From Nymphaea colorata (Eukaryota > Streptophyta > Magnoliopsida > Nymphaeales > Nymphaeaceae), in the NCBI RefSeq assembly GCF_008831285.2, contig NC_045150.1:9934001-9998000 (forward strand): 64,000 nt of DNA. The letters are read 5' to 3'. The position numbers were made by a program, and so were the translations under genes. The notes under the pieces are model-generated. The model was not told where the DNA came from. It saw only the letters and a program-made list of their open reading frames with translations, and made no database searches. The number at the start of each line of letters is the position of its first letter. Within the stretch, counting starts at the first letter, position 1. This document shows positions 21,896-33,505 of this stretch, one piece after another.

Positions 21896-23350
21896 GCATT
21901 CAAGTGGATCGGAAGTTTAACCTGCCAAGTGCTTAATTTGGGGTGTGGTGAGCACATGTGCTTGAGTGCTTCACATGTGCTAAATAAGTCAGGAAAAGTC
22001 CCCCAATCCCAGTCTACTATTTCACCTAAATTTCCCCTTTCTGAAGTTAATTTTTTTATCTGATTGTATTTATGTAAAAAAGTTTGGATGAATGATTTTT
22101 TTTCAAAAATTCAAAATCTTATTAAATGTTGGGTTTGAGCATACAACATATACAATGACAAAAGACTGGTGAGTCTGTGTGTGTATATATGTGCATGTGT
22201 ACATGTATGGATTTCTCTAACCCATATATAGTTAAATGACAGCATGTTCACGCGAAAATATTGTGCTTATGCCATGTTTACTGTATGTGCTTACATTCTA
22301 CCGCTTCCATATCTCCTAGTGATGGATATAGATATGATTTTGATCCAATGAAAGTACACGACACATATTAAAACATGTGAATGCAATAAAAATGCAAACT
22401 AGATCCAACTTTTATGTCTGTGAGTTAGATCCATACATCTTCAAATAGAATTAGAGAATGATATGTAAGTTTGAAACCAGTCTGCCCCACTGCAAAGTCA
22501 AAATCTTATGTTATAAGAGTCGTTTGTATTTTTCTTATTAAAAAATATTTAATAAGAAAATGACTAACTTAATATATGTTTCTCATCAAGTCACTTTTAA
22601 GATCATATTTATGAGGTTAGATTGCCCAAAAAACATTTTAATAATTAATCTTAATAGGTCTAGTTTTTGTCTCTTACCCAAGTGGCTGCTTTTCACTAAC
22701 TTTCATTATTTATATATATACACACACACACACACACATGCACAAAAGCACACAACATATATAAAGAGAGAGTGACAGCAGAAGTGCACCCAGATCTGAT
22801 TGTAGAATGGATCAATGGTGCAGGTTCACAGAGATCGGATCTTAGAATGGATCCAAGATGCAATTAGTTAGGAAGCTCTATTAAATGAATGGGTAGTTCA
22901 TTTGGAGCGGATGAAGATGATAATTCATTGAAAACCCTAAATTTATTTTGCTTTCATTTTAAATACAGCTTATACTTTAATTACTGCTACGCTGGGCCGG
23001 GGGGGGGGGGGGGGGGATGGGGGGTGATGGTGGGCCGGGAAGAGAGAGAGAGAGGGATGAGAGAGAGATCTTTTATTTTGTCTACAAATCGTTCTACTTG
23101 TTTACCGTTCCAAAGTACAGCCGCTGAAAATTTGATCTTTTATGTTTATTTCTAGTTCTGAAAAGTCTAAGGTGGCGGTTTAATGGTTCAGTTTTATTCT
23201 TTTCCTTGTTTTCTTTTTAAATGGAAAACCTGATTAACAATAAAAAAAAAACACAATAGTTTTACCATGGGAGGAAGGCATAAGTAAAAATTGCAATGCC
23301 GTCAGTATAAGTTGTAGCCACAATTTGATGAGTACCAGAATCCGAAGGTT
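21860..23350. repeat. NLR upstream region, duplicated at 61.8-62.8 kb
   Basis: Two blocks match the right end of the window in the same order and orientation. 21900-22030 (GGAAGTTTAACCTGCCA...AAGTCCCCCAATCCC) matches 61806-61925. 22835-23350 (GGATCTTAGAATGGATCCAA...GAATCCGAAGGTTAAACTTT) matches 62295-62847. The sequence between them differs in length. The interval holds an (AC)n at 22711-22738 and a run of about 18 G at 22999-23016. No gene recognised. Confidence 0.8.
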
Positions 23351-23989
23351 AAACTTTTCAATGCTTTTAGGGTCTCTACACTTTAGTAAGTTAAAAAGAT
23401 ACAGAAGGTCACATGACACGATACGACAAACTATTATAACAATTGATATATTCTTACAATTGAGATGGCCCCTCACCCTGTGCCATGGCCTTTGTTTTGA
23501 TCCTTCTTGCTTGTCGCGTCAATACCTTAGGCCATCTCCAGTGCCTTGTGAACCACCTTGCTAACCAGTGTCCTCTTTCCCTCTTTGCTGCGGAATCGTG
23601 ATACTACTTTTTTTGTTGACACTCATTTTTTTTATTGCTTGCTTGTTACCACTTGGCCTTCTCTCCCCCACACCCTCCCCTCTCATCGCAGCAGCTTCTT
23701 CTCTTTTCTCCTTTACCTTCCGTCAACAGTGGTTGGCAATTTACTTGGTGGTCTTGAATCATCTACTATTGGTGGAAGGATTGCAAGAACACAATAGTAG
23801 TATGTTCAAAAACACATCAGCAAGTGTTCCTACAATTGAATGCATTGTGAAAGTAGATGTCCACCTTGCTCTTTGCATTGACCACAGGATGACTTCCGCC
23901 AGGAGGGGGTTGTGGGTCTGCCCTGGCACCAAGCCTATTTTCTTTCATCAAACATGGCAATACTCATCCTAGAAAATTCATTCCATTCC
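23351..23989. other. Anonymous region
   Basis: An open frame of 134 codons at 23568-23972 (+) starts with a hydrophobic stretch but has no recognisable domain or codon signature. I do not annotate it as a gene. Confidence 0.4.
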
Positions 23990-24217
23990 ATCACACACAA
24001 GGGCGGAGGGAAGGGGGGCAGGCTCCTGCCTTGGCATTCCCCCCCCCTCTCAGATATTAAAAACTTTAAAAATTTATATGTAAATCTAAAAAATTTTAGT
24101 TTAATATATACACAAATTTGAAAATTTCTATTTCTGTATTTCCGTGCCTGTTAAAATTTTGAAACTATAGTTTACCCCATGCGACAAGAAATTCCTGGTT
24201 CCGCCCCTGATCACACA
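23990..24217. mobile_element. MITE with CAGGGGCGGA ends and 8-bp TSD
   Basis: ATCACACA at 23990-23997 and 24210-24217 flanks a 212-bp element. Left end 23998: CAAGGGCGGAGGGAAGG. Right end reverse-complemented from 24209: CAGGGGCGGAACCAGGA. The AT-rich interior contains TTAAAATTTTGAAACTATAGTTT. The 8-bp duplication points to hAT-like mobilisation. Further copies are at 3596, 24523 and 29225. Confidence 0.85.
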
Positions 24218-24514
24218 TGCCTCATAACTAGAATGAGGACAACGGTTCCCATTCAGTGATTCCACGAAACAATTTTCTAGAAACAAGTTACCAGTTAAAG
24301 GTTTCTATAGGATCAAGCTATATATAAAAGACAAATCTATACATGTAAAATTATTCAATGGTACAGACTTTTAATCAACACCACCCTTTTAAGTATCAAC
24401 TGCGCAGGCTCTCACCCTTTCACTTTTCACTTCTCATGCTCTCTGTTTGTGACTTGATCGACTGCATTTTTCCTTTCTCATTTGTCTTCTCCTGATTTCT
24501 TTGTTGCCATCTAA
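24218..24514. other. Anonymous spacer
   Basis: No gene or repeat recognised. Confidence 0.4.
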
Positions 24515-24522
24515 GAAATAAG

Positions 24523-24660
24523 CAGGGGCAGAGTTAGGAATTTTTCATGAGGGGCCGAATTATAGTTTTAAAATTTTAATAACATCGAAAATATAATTTT
24601 TAAAATTTTTGTATTTTTTTTTACATGTAAGTTTTTATTTTTATTTATATTTCTTTTATG
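24523..24660. mobile_element. Truncated copy of the CAGGGGCGGA MITE
   Basis: The left terminus CAGGGGCAGAGTTAGGA at 24523 is followed by GAATTATAGTTTTAAAATTTTAA, the reverse-strand version of the complete copy's interior. The right terminus is missing. Confidence 0.65.
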
Positions 24661-25549
24661 TTCTAGATACCAGCTATTGGAAATCAGAAAATTTGGGAGG
24701 ACAAGATCACCTTGGACTCGTTGGAAAATCAGCGATCCTTTGCTTTGAATTTTGAACAAGTGAACATGGGCGAAGAATCCATTGGAAATTCGAAGATATT
24801 CCTTGCGTCGACTTCCAGACATGAAAGAGAGTTCTGGATTTTTTTTTGGCTGCCCTCTTTTATTTCCTTCTCCAATCATCTTGAGACTTCAATTCTTTGC
24901 CGTCTTCTTCATTGATTCAATTCTCATGCAGAATTTCTTGGAATAATGTTTTGCATTTCTTTCATAAATTTCTATTTCTGTCTTTCTTCATTCCTAACAA
25001 TGGCTTTTGTGGTTGCAATCGGATTTGGTTTTCTTTTTCCTGTTGCAATTGATTTTTACTCCGACCTCCTGAGTTTATATTGATTGATTATTACAATTGG
25101 AAGAAAACAGAGCTGATCGAGTCAGCAGCCATGGATGAAAGCAACTATGTTCTTCCTCCATTCTTCCCTTTCCCATTGTAGAAAAACAAAATTCAAAATT
25201 AGCATATAAATTATAGAGATCACAATGCATAAAAGCTTGATGAGTTAAAAAACCAAGATTTTACTTAAAAATATGTTTTAAAAATGTGACTTTTTTTAAC
25301 AACAAAAATTGTGTTGAACATACCTATGAGCTTATTGTTTGCACCCCACTTCCCTCAGTGTGGCTGGGAAGTTTGCACACCAAGTAGGAAAAATCAAGTT
25401 TTGATTAAAAATAGATTTTAAGTGAAAGGGACCCATCTCTGCCAGCATTAACAAGGGTAATCGATCCAAGGTTAGAGTTTTCTCAAGCTTGAGAAGTTAT
25501 TTTTTTCTACATGCAAGTGTGGGGATTGGGTTTCAGATTTTTAAAGTTC
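24661..25549. other. Anonymous region
   Basis: Short AT-rich open frames only. Nothing recognised. Confidence 0.4.
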
Positions 25550-26860
25550 ATTTTAAAAAAAGAGTTGGATTTGATTCAGAATATTTCTGTATTTCAAAAA
25601 TTTTGAAGATCGGGAGATCATTCTTGGTGCGGAATTTTTGAATTAATCATGGATTTTAACAATTGAACTTTGATTTGGTCCCAAAAATTGGAATTGGAAA
25701 TTGAGAATCAAAATATTGGATTTTGAATTGAATTTGTGATTAGGTAATTAAAGCTTTCTTTTTGAAACTGGGATCCTGGAATTGAAACTTGAAAGTTTGG
25801 GCTAAACATTAAAATTTCAAAGATAGTTTGGATTTTAGGATTTGAAGTTTGACTTGAAAACTCTTGGAAGCCTTGGAACCGGAATTCAGTCTTGAAGCCA
25901 AAATTGAATTTGGAAAAAAATGAATTGGATAGTTGAAGGCTAGTTGAAATTTTCAAGAATCGAATCTTTGATATTGAAATTTTGGGTTTATGATAATTTT
26001 CTTGATTGGAAAATTTTGAATTTTGATTTTTTTTTTTGAATTTTGTCAAGGTTATGAAATTTTGCTTGAGTAATTTTTGGATTTGAAAGTCTGTTTGATT
26101 TTGTGACAAATCCATTGGAATCCTTTTGAAAATTGATTTTGAAAGTTCGGATTTCATAATCATGTTGAAAATTTTGTGCTTCTCTGTCAAAATAAACGAG
26201 GTGCTCAAGTTCTTGTCACAATATAACTTAATCATGGAAGCAACTCTAACTTGATTCACTTAGATTTTAGTGAATATGAGTGGGTGCATTCATGAAGTGA
26301 GTGCATGTATGCATGAAATAAACTGCATGTATATTCAAGATTCGCTCTATTTCTCATCATGCATAATTAAATTTGATCAAACATAGACATAGATCCATCT
26401 TGGAGATAGAAAATATAAGACGTTCCCCGAGCCCATCCTTGATGTGAAGGAGGACATAAGCTTAGGTTTTAAAATTTTTGTTTTGGAAAAAGGATTTCAA
26501 AAATTCATTTGATAGGGTGATTTCAACTCATTTTTTACAGATCGTAGGCAAAAGGAATTCATTAATTTGTTTGAAAATTTGGAGGGTTTGAGCTTTGACA
26601 AATTTTCTCTCTGGGTAGCAATATCACTTTTGCGATTTCCTTTAGGATGAAACATTTTGAAAAATTGATTCTTGAATTTTGATTTTGGAAATAGCTTGAT
26701 ATATTTTGATTGTGGAAAATGGCATGAATTTTGGAGATGATTGGATTTTTGGAAATATGTATTCCCAAATGAGTTTTGTAAAATATTGAATTTCTTTTGT
26801 GGTTTTGATCTTGATAAAAGTCTAAGGATTTCTTTTTGAAACGCAACAAGATTAGATATT
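25550..26860. repeat. Low-complexity GAATTTTG/GATTTTG-rich tract
   Basis: About 1.3 kb built from degenerate, loosely repeated GATTTTG, GAAATTTT and TTGGAATTG words. Strong strand asymmetry (purines plus T, few C) leaves a 183-codon Lys/Asn/Gln/Ser/Phe-rich minus frame at 25708-26259, which I read as a composition artefact. LTR U3 regions of this window (1220-1620, 36410-36510) have the same style, so decayed LTR sequence is a possibility. Confidence 0.55.
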
Positions 26861-27202
26861 TTTATTAATTGCTGATTTTCAAAATCACAAGGATTTCTGA
26901 AATTTTCAGAAATGAATGGTTAAGACGGGCTCATTGCAATTGATATATTCCATTTACAATATAGACCACACTCATAAAGTGAATCGATTCTTGGTGGAAT
27001 GGCCTTCCTTTGCTTCAGATCCAAAGCCATGTGCACGATTTCATTTCCTTCTTCTACATTATGTAAGGTCGGCTATCACTGGTCCAGGTTGCTGTCACGC
27101 CTGTCACATTGTGGAGATAATCTAAAACTTTAAATTATATGAGTTTGCCCCATGACACTTGAGTCACTGACCCATGAACCTAGGTTTACTCAACTTCTTC
27201 TA
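26861..27202. other. Anonymous spacer
   Basis: Nothing recognised. Confidence 0.4.
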
Positions 27203-27210
27203 GATCGAAG

Positions 27211-28078
27211 TAGGCCTGGGCTCCAGGCTGGGTCGCCGGCGGGTACCCGGTACCCGGCCTGGAATGGGCCTGGGTCCGGTAACGATTTGCGCTCGTCGGG
27301 CCGGGTCCCAGTTAGAAGTTGGGGCCCGTTAAGGCCCGATAGGTCGAAATAACTCGACTTGAGTCTTTCCCTTTTCATTTGAAAGGGACATATCTGCTGC
27401 CTGCGCTGCTGTGCCTGTCCGATCGACCGACCACCGTCGCTTCCGTCGTACTGCTGGTCTACACTGTCACCATCGTCGCACTGCTGGTTTGTCACAGTCG
27501 ACCTCCGGTCCACTACCGACGCACCTCAAGGCAGACTATTGAACTAACAAGCTTTGGGGGGGGGGGGGCACTCTTCGTCACGGCAGGTAAGATCAGCCCC
27601 AAACCCCATCCGGTGGTTCTCCTTTCCTTCTGCCCAATCCATCCCCATCATAAGCCAAACGAGAGAGAGGGATTCCAAATTCATATCTGAAGATTTGTGG
27701 GGCACAAGGGACACTGCCACATCGCAGTAGGTTTGGCAGGGAGAAGTCAATGGATGGCAGCAGCCTCCATCATCAGTCGCAGAAGCACATGAGACCCATG
27801 GAGCAGCATCCTCCTCATCCACCACCTCAGGGACCTTGGAGCTCCCCCCAGTTCCAGTGTCATCAGTCACACCCTCCTCCTCCTCTTCCCTATCATCATT
27901 ATCTTCACCATCAGCAGCAGCAGCTTCTGCAACCTCCCCAGCGCCAATGGATTCTGCCTCCTGACCACCCGCAGATGCAGTTTGCGCACCCTCATCTGCC
28001 TCCTCCACTGCTGGGGCCATCCCACTATGGTATCGCCCGGCCCGTTAATAGTTGGGCCGGGTAGTGGGCCGACCCGAT
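27211..28078 (+). mobile_element. hAT-like element carrying a captured host gene fragment
   Basis: The left end TAGGCCTGGGCTCC at 27211 matches the left end of the TSD-supported element at 1907 (TAGGCCTGGGCACC) at 13 of 14 positions. It is followed by the same GC-rich subterminal style (GGGTACCCGGTACCCGG, GGGCCGGGTCCC). At the right, 28035-28078 returns to that style (GCCCGGCCCGTTAA, GGGCCGGGTAGTGGGCCG), but the terminal TAGGG-type end and a second copy of the flanking octamer GATCGAAG were not found, so the right end is probably truncated. Between the GC-rich ends lies unrelated sequence, including a run of 13 G (27556-27568) and an exon-like segment at 27600-28031. The layout is that of a Pack-type, gene-capturing non-autonomous transposon. 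Confidence 0.55.
27750..28031 (+). pseudogene. Captured first-exon fragment, Pro/His/Gln-rich protein
   Basis: An ATG at 27750 is preceded by a 5'-UTR-like stretch. It opens an uninterrupted frame of about 94 codons: MDGSSLHHQSQKHMRPMEQH, then Pro/Gln/His-rich blocks with HHYLHHQQQQLLQPPQRQW and DHPQMQFAHPHLPPPLLGPS. It then enters the GC-rich transposon end at about 28031 without a stop or splice donor of its own (GHYG-like sequence lost in GGTATCGCCCGG). Such Pro/Gln/His-rich N-termini occur in plant RNA-binding and splicing-related proteins, but I do not recognise the parent gene. The opposite strand is also open (27544-28020) purely from composition. Only the N-terminal part is present, so it is not a functional gene as it stands. 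Confidence 0.5.
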
Positions 28079-29224
28079 TCAAATACTCCACGCTGCCAAA
28101 AACCTGCCAGGATGCTTCCCCCAGTAAATCAATCCCTCTTCTACAACTCTGATCGATGTAACCTTCTTTTCCCCATATTTTATTTTCTAAGCAGAATGAA
28201 TCACACCTACTTTTCCCTTCTTTAAGTAGTGATTTTATACCCATTTACTTTTTCCATTAATCCGAATTCATTGATGGCTTTTTTCTTTTTATTTGAAGGT
28301 AAATGATGAAAATGGCATAGGCAATTGAAGATTCTGAATTCTGGCGAGCTTGAAGGATTATTTTGATTCTGTGTTGTTCTATAGAATGACATGGTTTATA
28401 TTTTCTTTCACTGAATTTTTGCTACATTTAAAATGTTGATTATTCTTTCTTTTTCTTGAAACTGAACTGAAAGTTTGCTTGTTCGTATTTGTATTGATTG
28501 ATCTGGTCTTCATGCTTTTTGGCCTCCTTTCAAAGTGGCCAGAACTCAAGATTCCTTTTACCTAACATAGAACATCTGGCAGAGGGATTTTTGTTTGGCT
28601 TCTTAAGTTATTCGGACATTCAAGGGTTGTTTGGTTACAAAAAAAGTTTATAATAGTTATATGAATACGCTAAAAACGGGGTAAATTGATAAAACACTTT
28701 AATAAGTGTTTCAAGAATCTTACCCCAATCTTTATGATATATTCATGAAACAGTTACAAAATGTTTCCTGTTCAATTCAGCAATTCAAGTCTACAGCAAT
28801 CTATGAAGTTCCTCTTCTCATGTATCTATGGTTGGTTAGATTTTCTAACTAAAATTTACATATATAAGATTTCTTTTCTATGTGATAGAAGGTGTAATGC
28901 ACTAAATGTAAAAGCAAAAAAGTTCTTTGCAGTTGTTGATCATGATAAAGAATTTACTTTTCACTATTTATTCATGTTCAACTATAATGAGTTGCAAAAC
29001 AAAAAGGTACTAGTTTTGTAAAATTTGAAGCTGGGATTGGTTGTAGGGAGATGCTATTGTCACTCATTTATAAAGAAAACTTGGAAACGGGCCTCCTTTT
29101 GTATTCTTAATCAAATAACATCCTTATTCTATTAGATTTTCCATCGATTCTCTTGTGGATAGGAACCACAAACTTTTTTCTACCACATAAACAACAGCCA
29201 CCGTATTTATTCTCCAATAAATTC
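28079..29224. other. Anonymous AT-rich region
   Basis: No gene or repeat recognised. Confidence 0.4.
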
Positions 29225-29390
29225 TAGATGAAAGAGGTTGAATTGTAGTTTCAAAATTTTAACATGGGTAAAAATATAAATTTTTAAAAAATTTTATATA
29301 GGATACTTTTCTTTTTAAATTTGCGTATATATATATATTTTTTGAAGGGGGGCCTCGGCCCTTTCCAGCTCCCTGGCTCCGGCCCTACTA
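29225..29390. repeat. Degenerate copy of the CAGGGGCGGA MITE
   Basis: The interior TTGAATTGTAGTTTCAAAATTTTAA and the right end CCTGGCTCCGGCCCTA (29372-29387) match the family. The left terminus is eroded. Confidence 0.55.
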
Positions 29391-30539
29391 TTCATAAAGA
29401 ATCTATTTTATTTGTCACTGCAGGTTGAAACTAATAGCTTTGTATGTTCAAGGAATAAATGCAATTGAAAAGCATTAGTGGCACATATTTAATATACTAG
29501 TCTATGACAACTAGAAAACACCATTACTGATCGTGAGACACACCACATGCCATCTATATTTGATGGCAGATCAAAAGTGCCACTAAAGACTTTACAATGG
29601 CACATATTTATGTCATCATTGATATTGTATGCAACCCAAGAATGCCGCAAAAGACCTTTCACTATTTCCAGCAATAGTGTGCTTATGTATGCGAATCTAC
29701 ATAAAAGTTGGCAAAATAGTTAGACCACTTGGATAAAGAATAAAAGCTAGATCCATTAAAATACATTATTAAAATATGCTTTTACCAATCTTACCTGGTA
29801 GATATGATCTTAAGAGTGATTTTATGAGAAATATATATTAAGTTGACCATTTTTTATTTTAATAATGTTTTCTTCGAATAAAGAATGAACGGCTCTTATT
29901 ACATCAAAAGTTTAATTGTAGAAAGTTCAAATTTTGTCTAAAAATAACTTTAACTAGAAAATGTTTTACATTAAATTAAATTAGTAATTAGAAACAGATT
30001 AAGAGGTTCACATTGGTTTAAAACACTTTTTATCGCTAATTTAAATAGTCCATATTATATCCCTTAATGCTCGGCCGATGACCCACGTTCTTTTCTTATT
30101 TATTTTTCTTTTTTCATTTTTTTTAATCACAGCCGATAGCGTCGCTGGGGTCTAGCATCGGTAGGGGGAGGCTGCTGTCATGCCTGTCACAGCCGTTGAG
30201 GAGAAGGCGATGGTGGTTATGGACTCCCACAATTGGTGTTGTTTTTTTCATCATTTGGCAAAACAAAGGAGGCTGTCGCCTCCCCGGCGCAGCGATTTCA
30301 CCTCCTGGGGTACATAACAGGTTCCATTGCCTCAATTTTTTGTTTAATGAAGAAATAATAAACGAAGGGAGGGAGGTCACCTGCCCCCTCAACACTGAAG
30401 CCTGTTGCTAGCGAGTTCCCCATCCAGCATCAAGCTTCATTTTCGTTTACATTTTTTGTTTTAAAAAAAAAACATGAATAGTTGAAAGCAGTCGAGCGAT
30501 TTCCAATGCAAATCAGCTGAGGTGTAGGGTCCCTCCCTT
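29391..30539. other. Anonymous region
   Basis: A GC-richer patch at 30125-30420 has small open frames on both strands. No domain recognised. Confidence 0.4.
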
Positions 30540-32660
30540 TTAATACGAAAAAATAACAAATGAATGAGGATATGGTAAAGAAACCAGAAAAGACATGAGG
30601 AAACCTGGCAGCCTACTGAAGGCAAAACACAAAAAAAGAAAAACTTTTAAAACCACCACCTTATAGAATTTTCCTGAATGGGGAAAAGAAGCATATCAAT
30701 GACCTCACCACTAGGATTGTAATCCTTGAAACAACCTTTCTTTCCAAACCCCATCCCAGGAATGCTCCCATACCTTCTATTCTACCATTGCCAACTGTCT
30801 TTTTCAGCTTATTCCTTCACACAATAGGTGCTGAGATAAAACAAACCCGTTGGCCTCGAGACAAAAATTGATTAAAGACAACTCCCAAAAATTCCTCTGC
30901 AGACCAAGCAAGACCGCTCACTGCAACGCGGAGCCCCTTTCTCCTTATCCCCAGTTCTCTAGAACACATAACAATGGCCACTTTCTGCAATCCATTACGA
31001 TAAGAACATATGGATTCTACCACCATATACACATTGGATGGCACTTTCCCTTGATCTGATTGAATACCTGTCCAAAACCACAGTCTCATCTCTCTTTTAT
31101 GCTTTTGAATACACCTTGCATTTTCAGTCATCAAACGGAAATCTTTCCACACATAATAAAATATATATCTTCTACCCTTTTCAGAATTAGTGTTCACCCT
31201 CTCCTTTCTCTCTTTCCAAATCATCCAGATGATAATCGGGAAAAGGAGACACCAACATTTCTTTACCCAACTACTGCCAAAATGTTTCATTCTCCACCAA
31301 TCATACTCTTTCTTTATCGAACTAAAAGAAGGAATAAAGATATTAAATTTCCTACCCACAGATTTCTTCACATAAGAAGAAAACTCACAACATCCAAACA
31401 GATGAAAAGAAGACTTTTCCCTTTTTTACAAAGGACACATCTATTGGCTATAGATATTCCAAAATGTTTGATTCCATCTTGCATCAAAAATCTCCCTTCT
31501 AAAGCCAGGAAAGAGCACCATTTAGCATGAGGAATTGCTTCACAACACAATAGGGACTTTCTCCATTCTAAAATTGGTCTTTTCCTCATAACAGTCAGTC
31601 TGCAATTCATATTTTTAGGACCCCATAAGAGATTATCTTGGTCATCAGAGAGTCTTGACATCTCACCCATTTGCTTAATCCAGATCGATCTAGGTGGGGC
31701 TAAGTTTCTACATCCCATTGAATTCGATGACTAACTGCCTGCCAGTACCAGGACACCTTTCCAACTCCATGACATATTTGAAATTTTTCTACAAGTCCAA
31801 AGACTATCACAATCCAAATATTTTAACTCTTCATAAGCAGACCATAAAGAGGTTGCTAAGATAGGATTTTAGCAAGATATAGAAGACGAGCAGAATTGAA
31901 TGTCCATAGATTGACAAAACCTGCTCCCCCTTCTTCCACGGGACCATACAATTGATCCCAGCTGATAGAATGAAGTCTCTTACTTCCGTCTTGCTCTCCC
32001 CAAAAAAAAAAACATGCACATATTCTTGAGATATCTCTTACAACAGAATTAGGAATCTTAAAGCATCTCATCCAAAATCCTATAAAACTTTCAATAAAAT
32101 GATTTATTAAGAATGCTTTACCCTAGAAAGAAAGTAATCTGCTTTTCCATAGCACCTGTTTCTTCCAGGTAATCTGCTTTTCCATAGCACCTGTTTCTTC
32201 AAGATCTGCTCCCTTAAAGGGCCACAATATTGAACAGGGAAAGAGCCCGTAGATAGCGGCACCCCTAAATAGGAGATAGGCAAAGGCACCTTCAACAAAC
32301 ATTAAAACCTCCACACGAAAAACAACAAAATGGGACTTTGAGTGGTTTATTTCCAAACACAGCTTTGATTGCTAGAATGGAATCTTTTTCAGCAGTTGAA
32401 CACAACATTTTATCATCAGCAAAGAAGGAAGCAGGGTAGATTAAATTCTATTGACTAACTCTCGGCACCTTCAAAGCCCCTCGAAATTTTTCCCATTGAA
32501 GTTTTCTAGCAAGGGTCTCCATCAGAAAAATAAACAGAAAAGGAGAAATAGGATCACCTTGTCGAAGTCCACGCTAGGCAGTAAAAAAAGTCATGCTCCC
32601 TACCATTTACCAGAATTGCATATGAAGGCATCGTCACGTATAAAATAACACCATTAACCC
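30540..32660 (-). pseudogene. LINE (L1-type) retrotransposon relic, 5'-truncated
   Basis: Minus-strand translation gives, in order, SYAILVNGREHDFF and RGLRQGDPISPFLF (about 32600-32530), the catalytic FFADD (near 32425-32410), and ISYLGVPLSTG (about 32280-32248). Next come WDQLYGPVEEGGAGFVNLW (about 31962-31906), FLALEGRFLMQDGIKHFGI followed by CVLCKKG of the zf-RVT region (31500-31425), and a tail with WWRMKHFGSSWVKK and IIIWMIWKERKERVN (31310-31190). This is the usual C-terminal half of plant LINE ORF2. Endonuclease and ORF1 are absent and the relic abuts an LTR fragment at about 32665. Several stops and shifts occur, one caused by a 35-bp tandem duplication at 32134-32203. A TATTAAAA-like sequence near 30540 may be the 3' end. 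Confidence 0.88.
32134..32203. repeat. 35-bp tandem duplication in LINE RT
   Basis: The unit starting GTAATCTGCTTTTCCATAGC occurs at 32134 and 32169, essentially identical. The length is not a multiple of three, so it shifts the LINE frame. That is why two overlapping frames (32107-32298 and 32123-32356) each show part of the domain. Confidence 0.9.
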
Positions 32661-32667
32661 AATGCTT

Positions 32668-33187
32668 TGAAAAATTTAAAAATCATTTAAAAATACTTGA
32701 AAATCGCATGAAAATGTTGTTAAATTAAAAAAAATCAAATTTTGAGTTTTGGCTCTAAAACTCTCTATAAATACCCCCACAATTTTCTCTCTTGGGCATG
32801 AGCTAAACCTTGGAGAACCTCTAGTGATTTTTTACTTGAAAATATAGAGTTTTTCTTAGCTCTCTCTTTCCATTTCTTTATTCTTTTCTTCTTCTTCCTC
32901 TCTAACCTTGGAAGCAAGCTTCACCAAGTTCAAACTCTTTAAGGGAGCACAAGGAGATCTCTTAGAGAAATAAGTTCATCATATTGAAACTTCACTCAAG
33001 GCAACCCCAGGATCATCAGGAGAAGGAGACTCATTCATAAAATCATTTATATTAGAGGTAACTAGTCCTCCTCTTATTTCATTTATTTTCATTTCCTCTT
33101 GCCACCTCCCAATGGTCATGCAAGAAATTTTTAAATATCTTCTATCCGGAGTTGAGAGCTATTCTTGAGTACACCAGGAGCATGAAC
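32668..33187 (+). mobile_element. LTR fragment (plus strand)
   Basis: It carries CTCTATAAATACCCCC at 32764 and the downstream order GAGCTAAACC.TGGAGAACC, TTGGAAGCAAGCTTCACC, GGGAGCAC.AAGGAGATC, then GAGAGCTATTCTTGAGTACACC. This is the reverse complement of window positions 40-470 and matches 57130-57530. Both ends are truncated: the left end abuts the LINE relic, the right end stops near 33187. Confidence 0.75.
32766..32773 (+). promoter_or_regulatory. LTR TATA box
   Basis: TATAAATA in the conserved CTCTATAAATACCCC context of this LTR family. Confidence 0.6.
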
Positions 33188-33500
33188 ACTGGCAGTAGGT
33201 GGCTCCGTCGTCTACTACCTGCCAACTAGACCTGGCCCTGGATGGTCTCTGACCATGTACCAATAGCGATTGCGACTGTGGCCCTAGCCCGGCCACTGGC
33301 CACATGGAGACTGGGGGTGCGCAGGCCTTAGCTGGTTTGTTCAATGCTGGTCATGCTCTTGGACCAGGCATGCCAGTATCAAGACTCTGGCCAATGCCGC
33401 CAGGCCTGGATGATGCAGACGGATAGCGCTCGACGTAAGCTGGGTGACCTGCCTAGCCGATGCCAAGGCTAGTCTACGCTAGTGGGGCTGGCTGGACTAG
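33188..33500. other. GC-richer sequence, left part of the Tat insertion target
   Basis: Together with 47826 onward this was one continuous sequence before the Tat element inserted at CCAAG. It is rich in CTGGCC/GGCCAG words. No gene recognised. Confidence 0.5.
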
Positions 33501-33505
33501 CCAAG
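33501..33505. repeat. Target-site duplication CCAAG (left)
   Basis: Identical to 47821-47825. The pair brackets TG...CA termini exactly. Confidence 0.9.

Noticed and set aside
23568-23972. 134-codon plus-strand frame with a hydrophobic start
   Set aside because: No recognisable domain, no splice or promoter context, and a competing overlapping frame. Not enough to call a gene.
25708-26259. 183-codon minus frame rich in Lys/Asn/Phe
   Set aside because: Degenerate GATTTTG/GAATTTT word repeats generate it; no domain seen.
27544-28020. 158-codon acidic minus-strand frame (EEADEGAQTASAGG...)
   Set aside because: It is the mirror of the Pro/His/Gln-rich plus frame and repeats CCT/CAT composition. 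The plus frame has the UTR-like context and the ATG.
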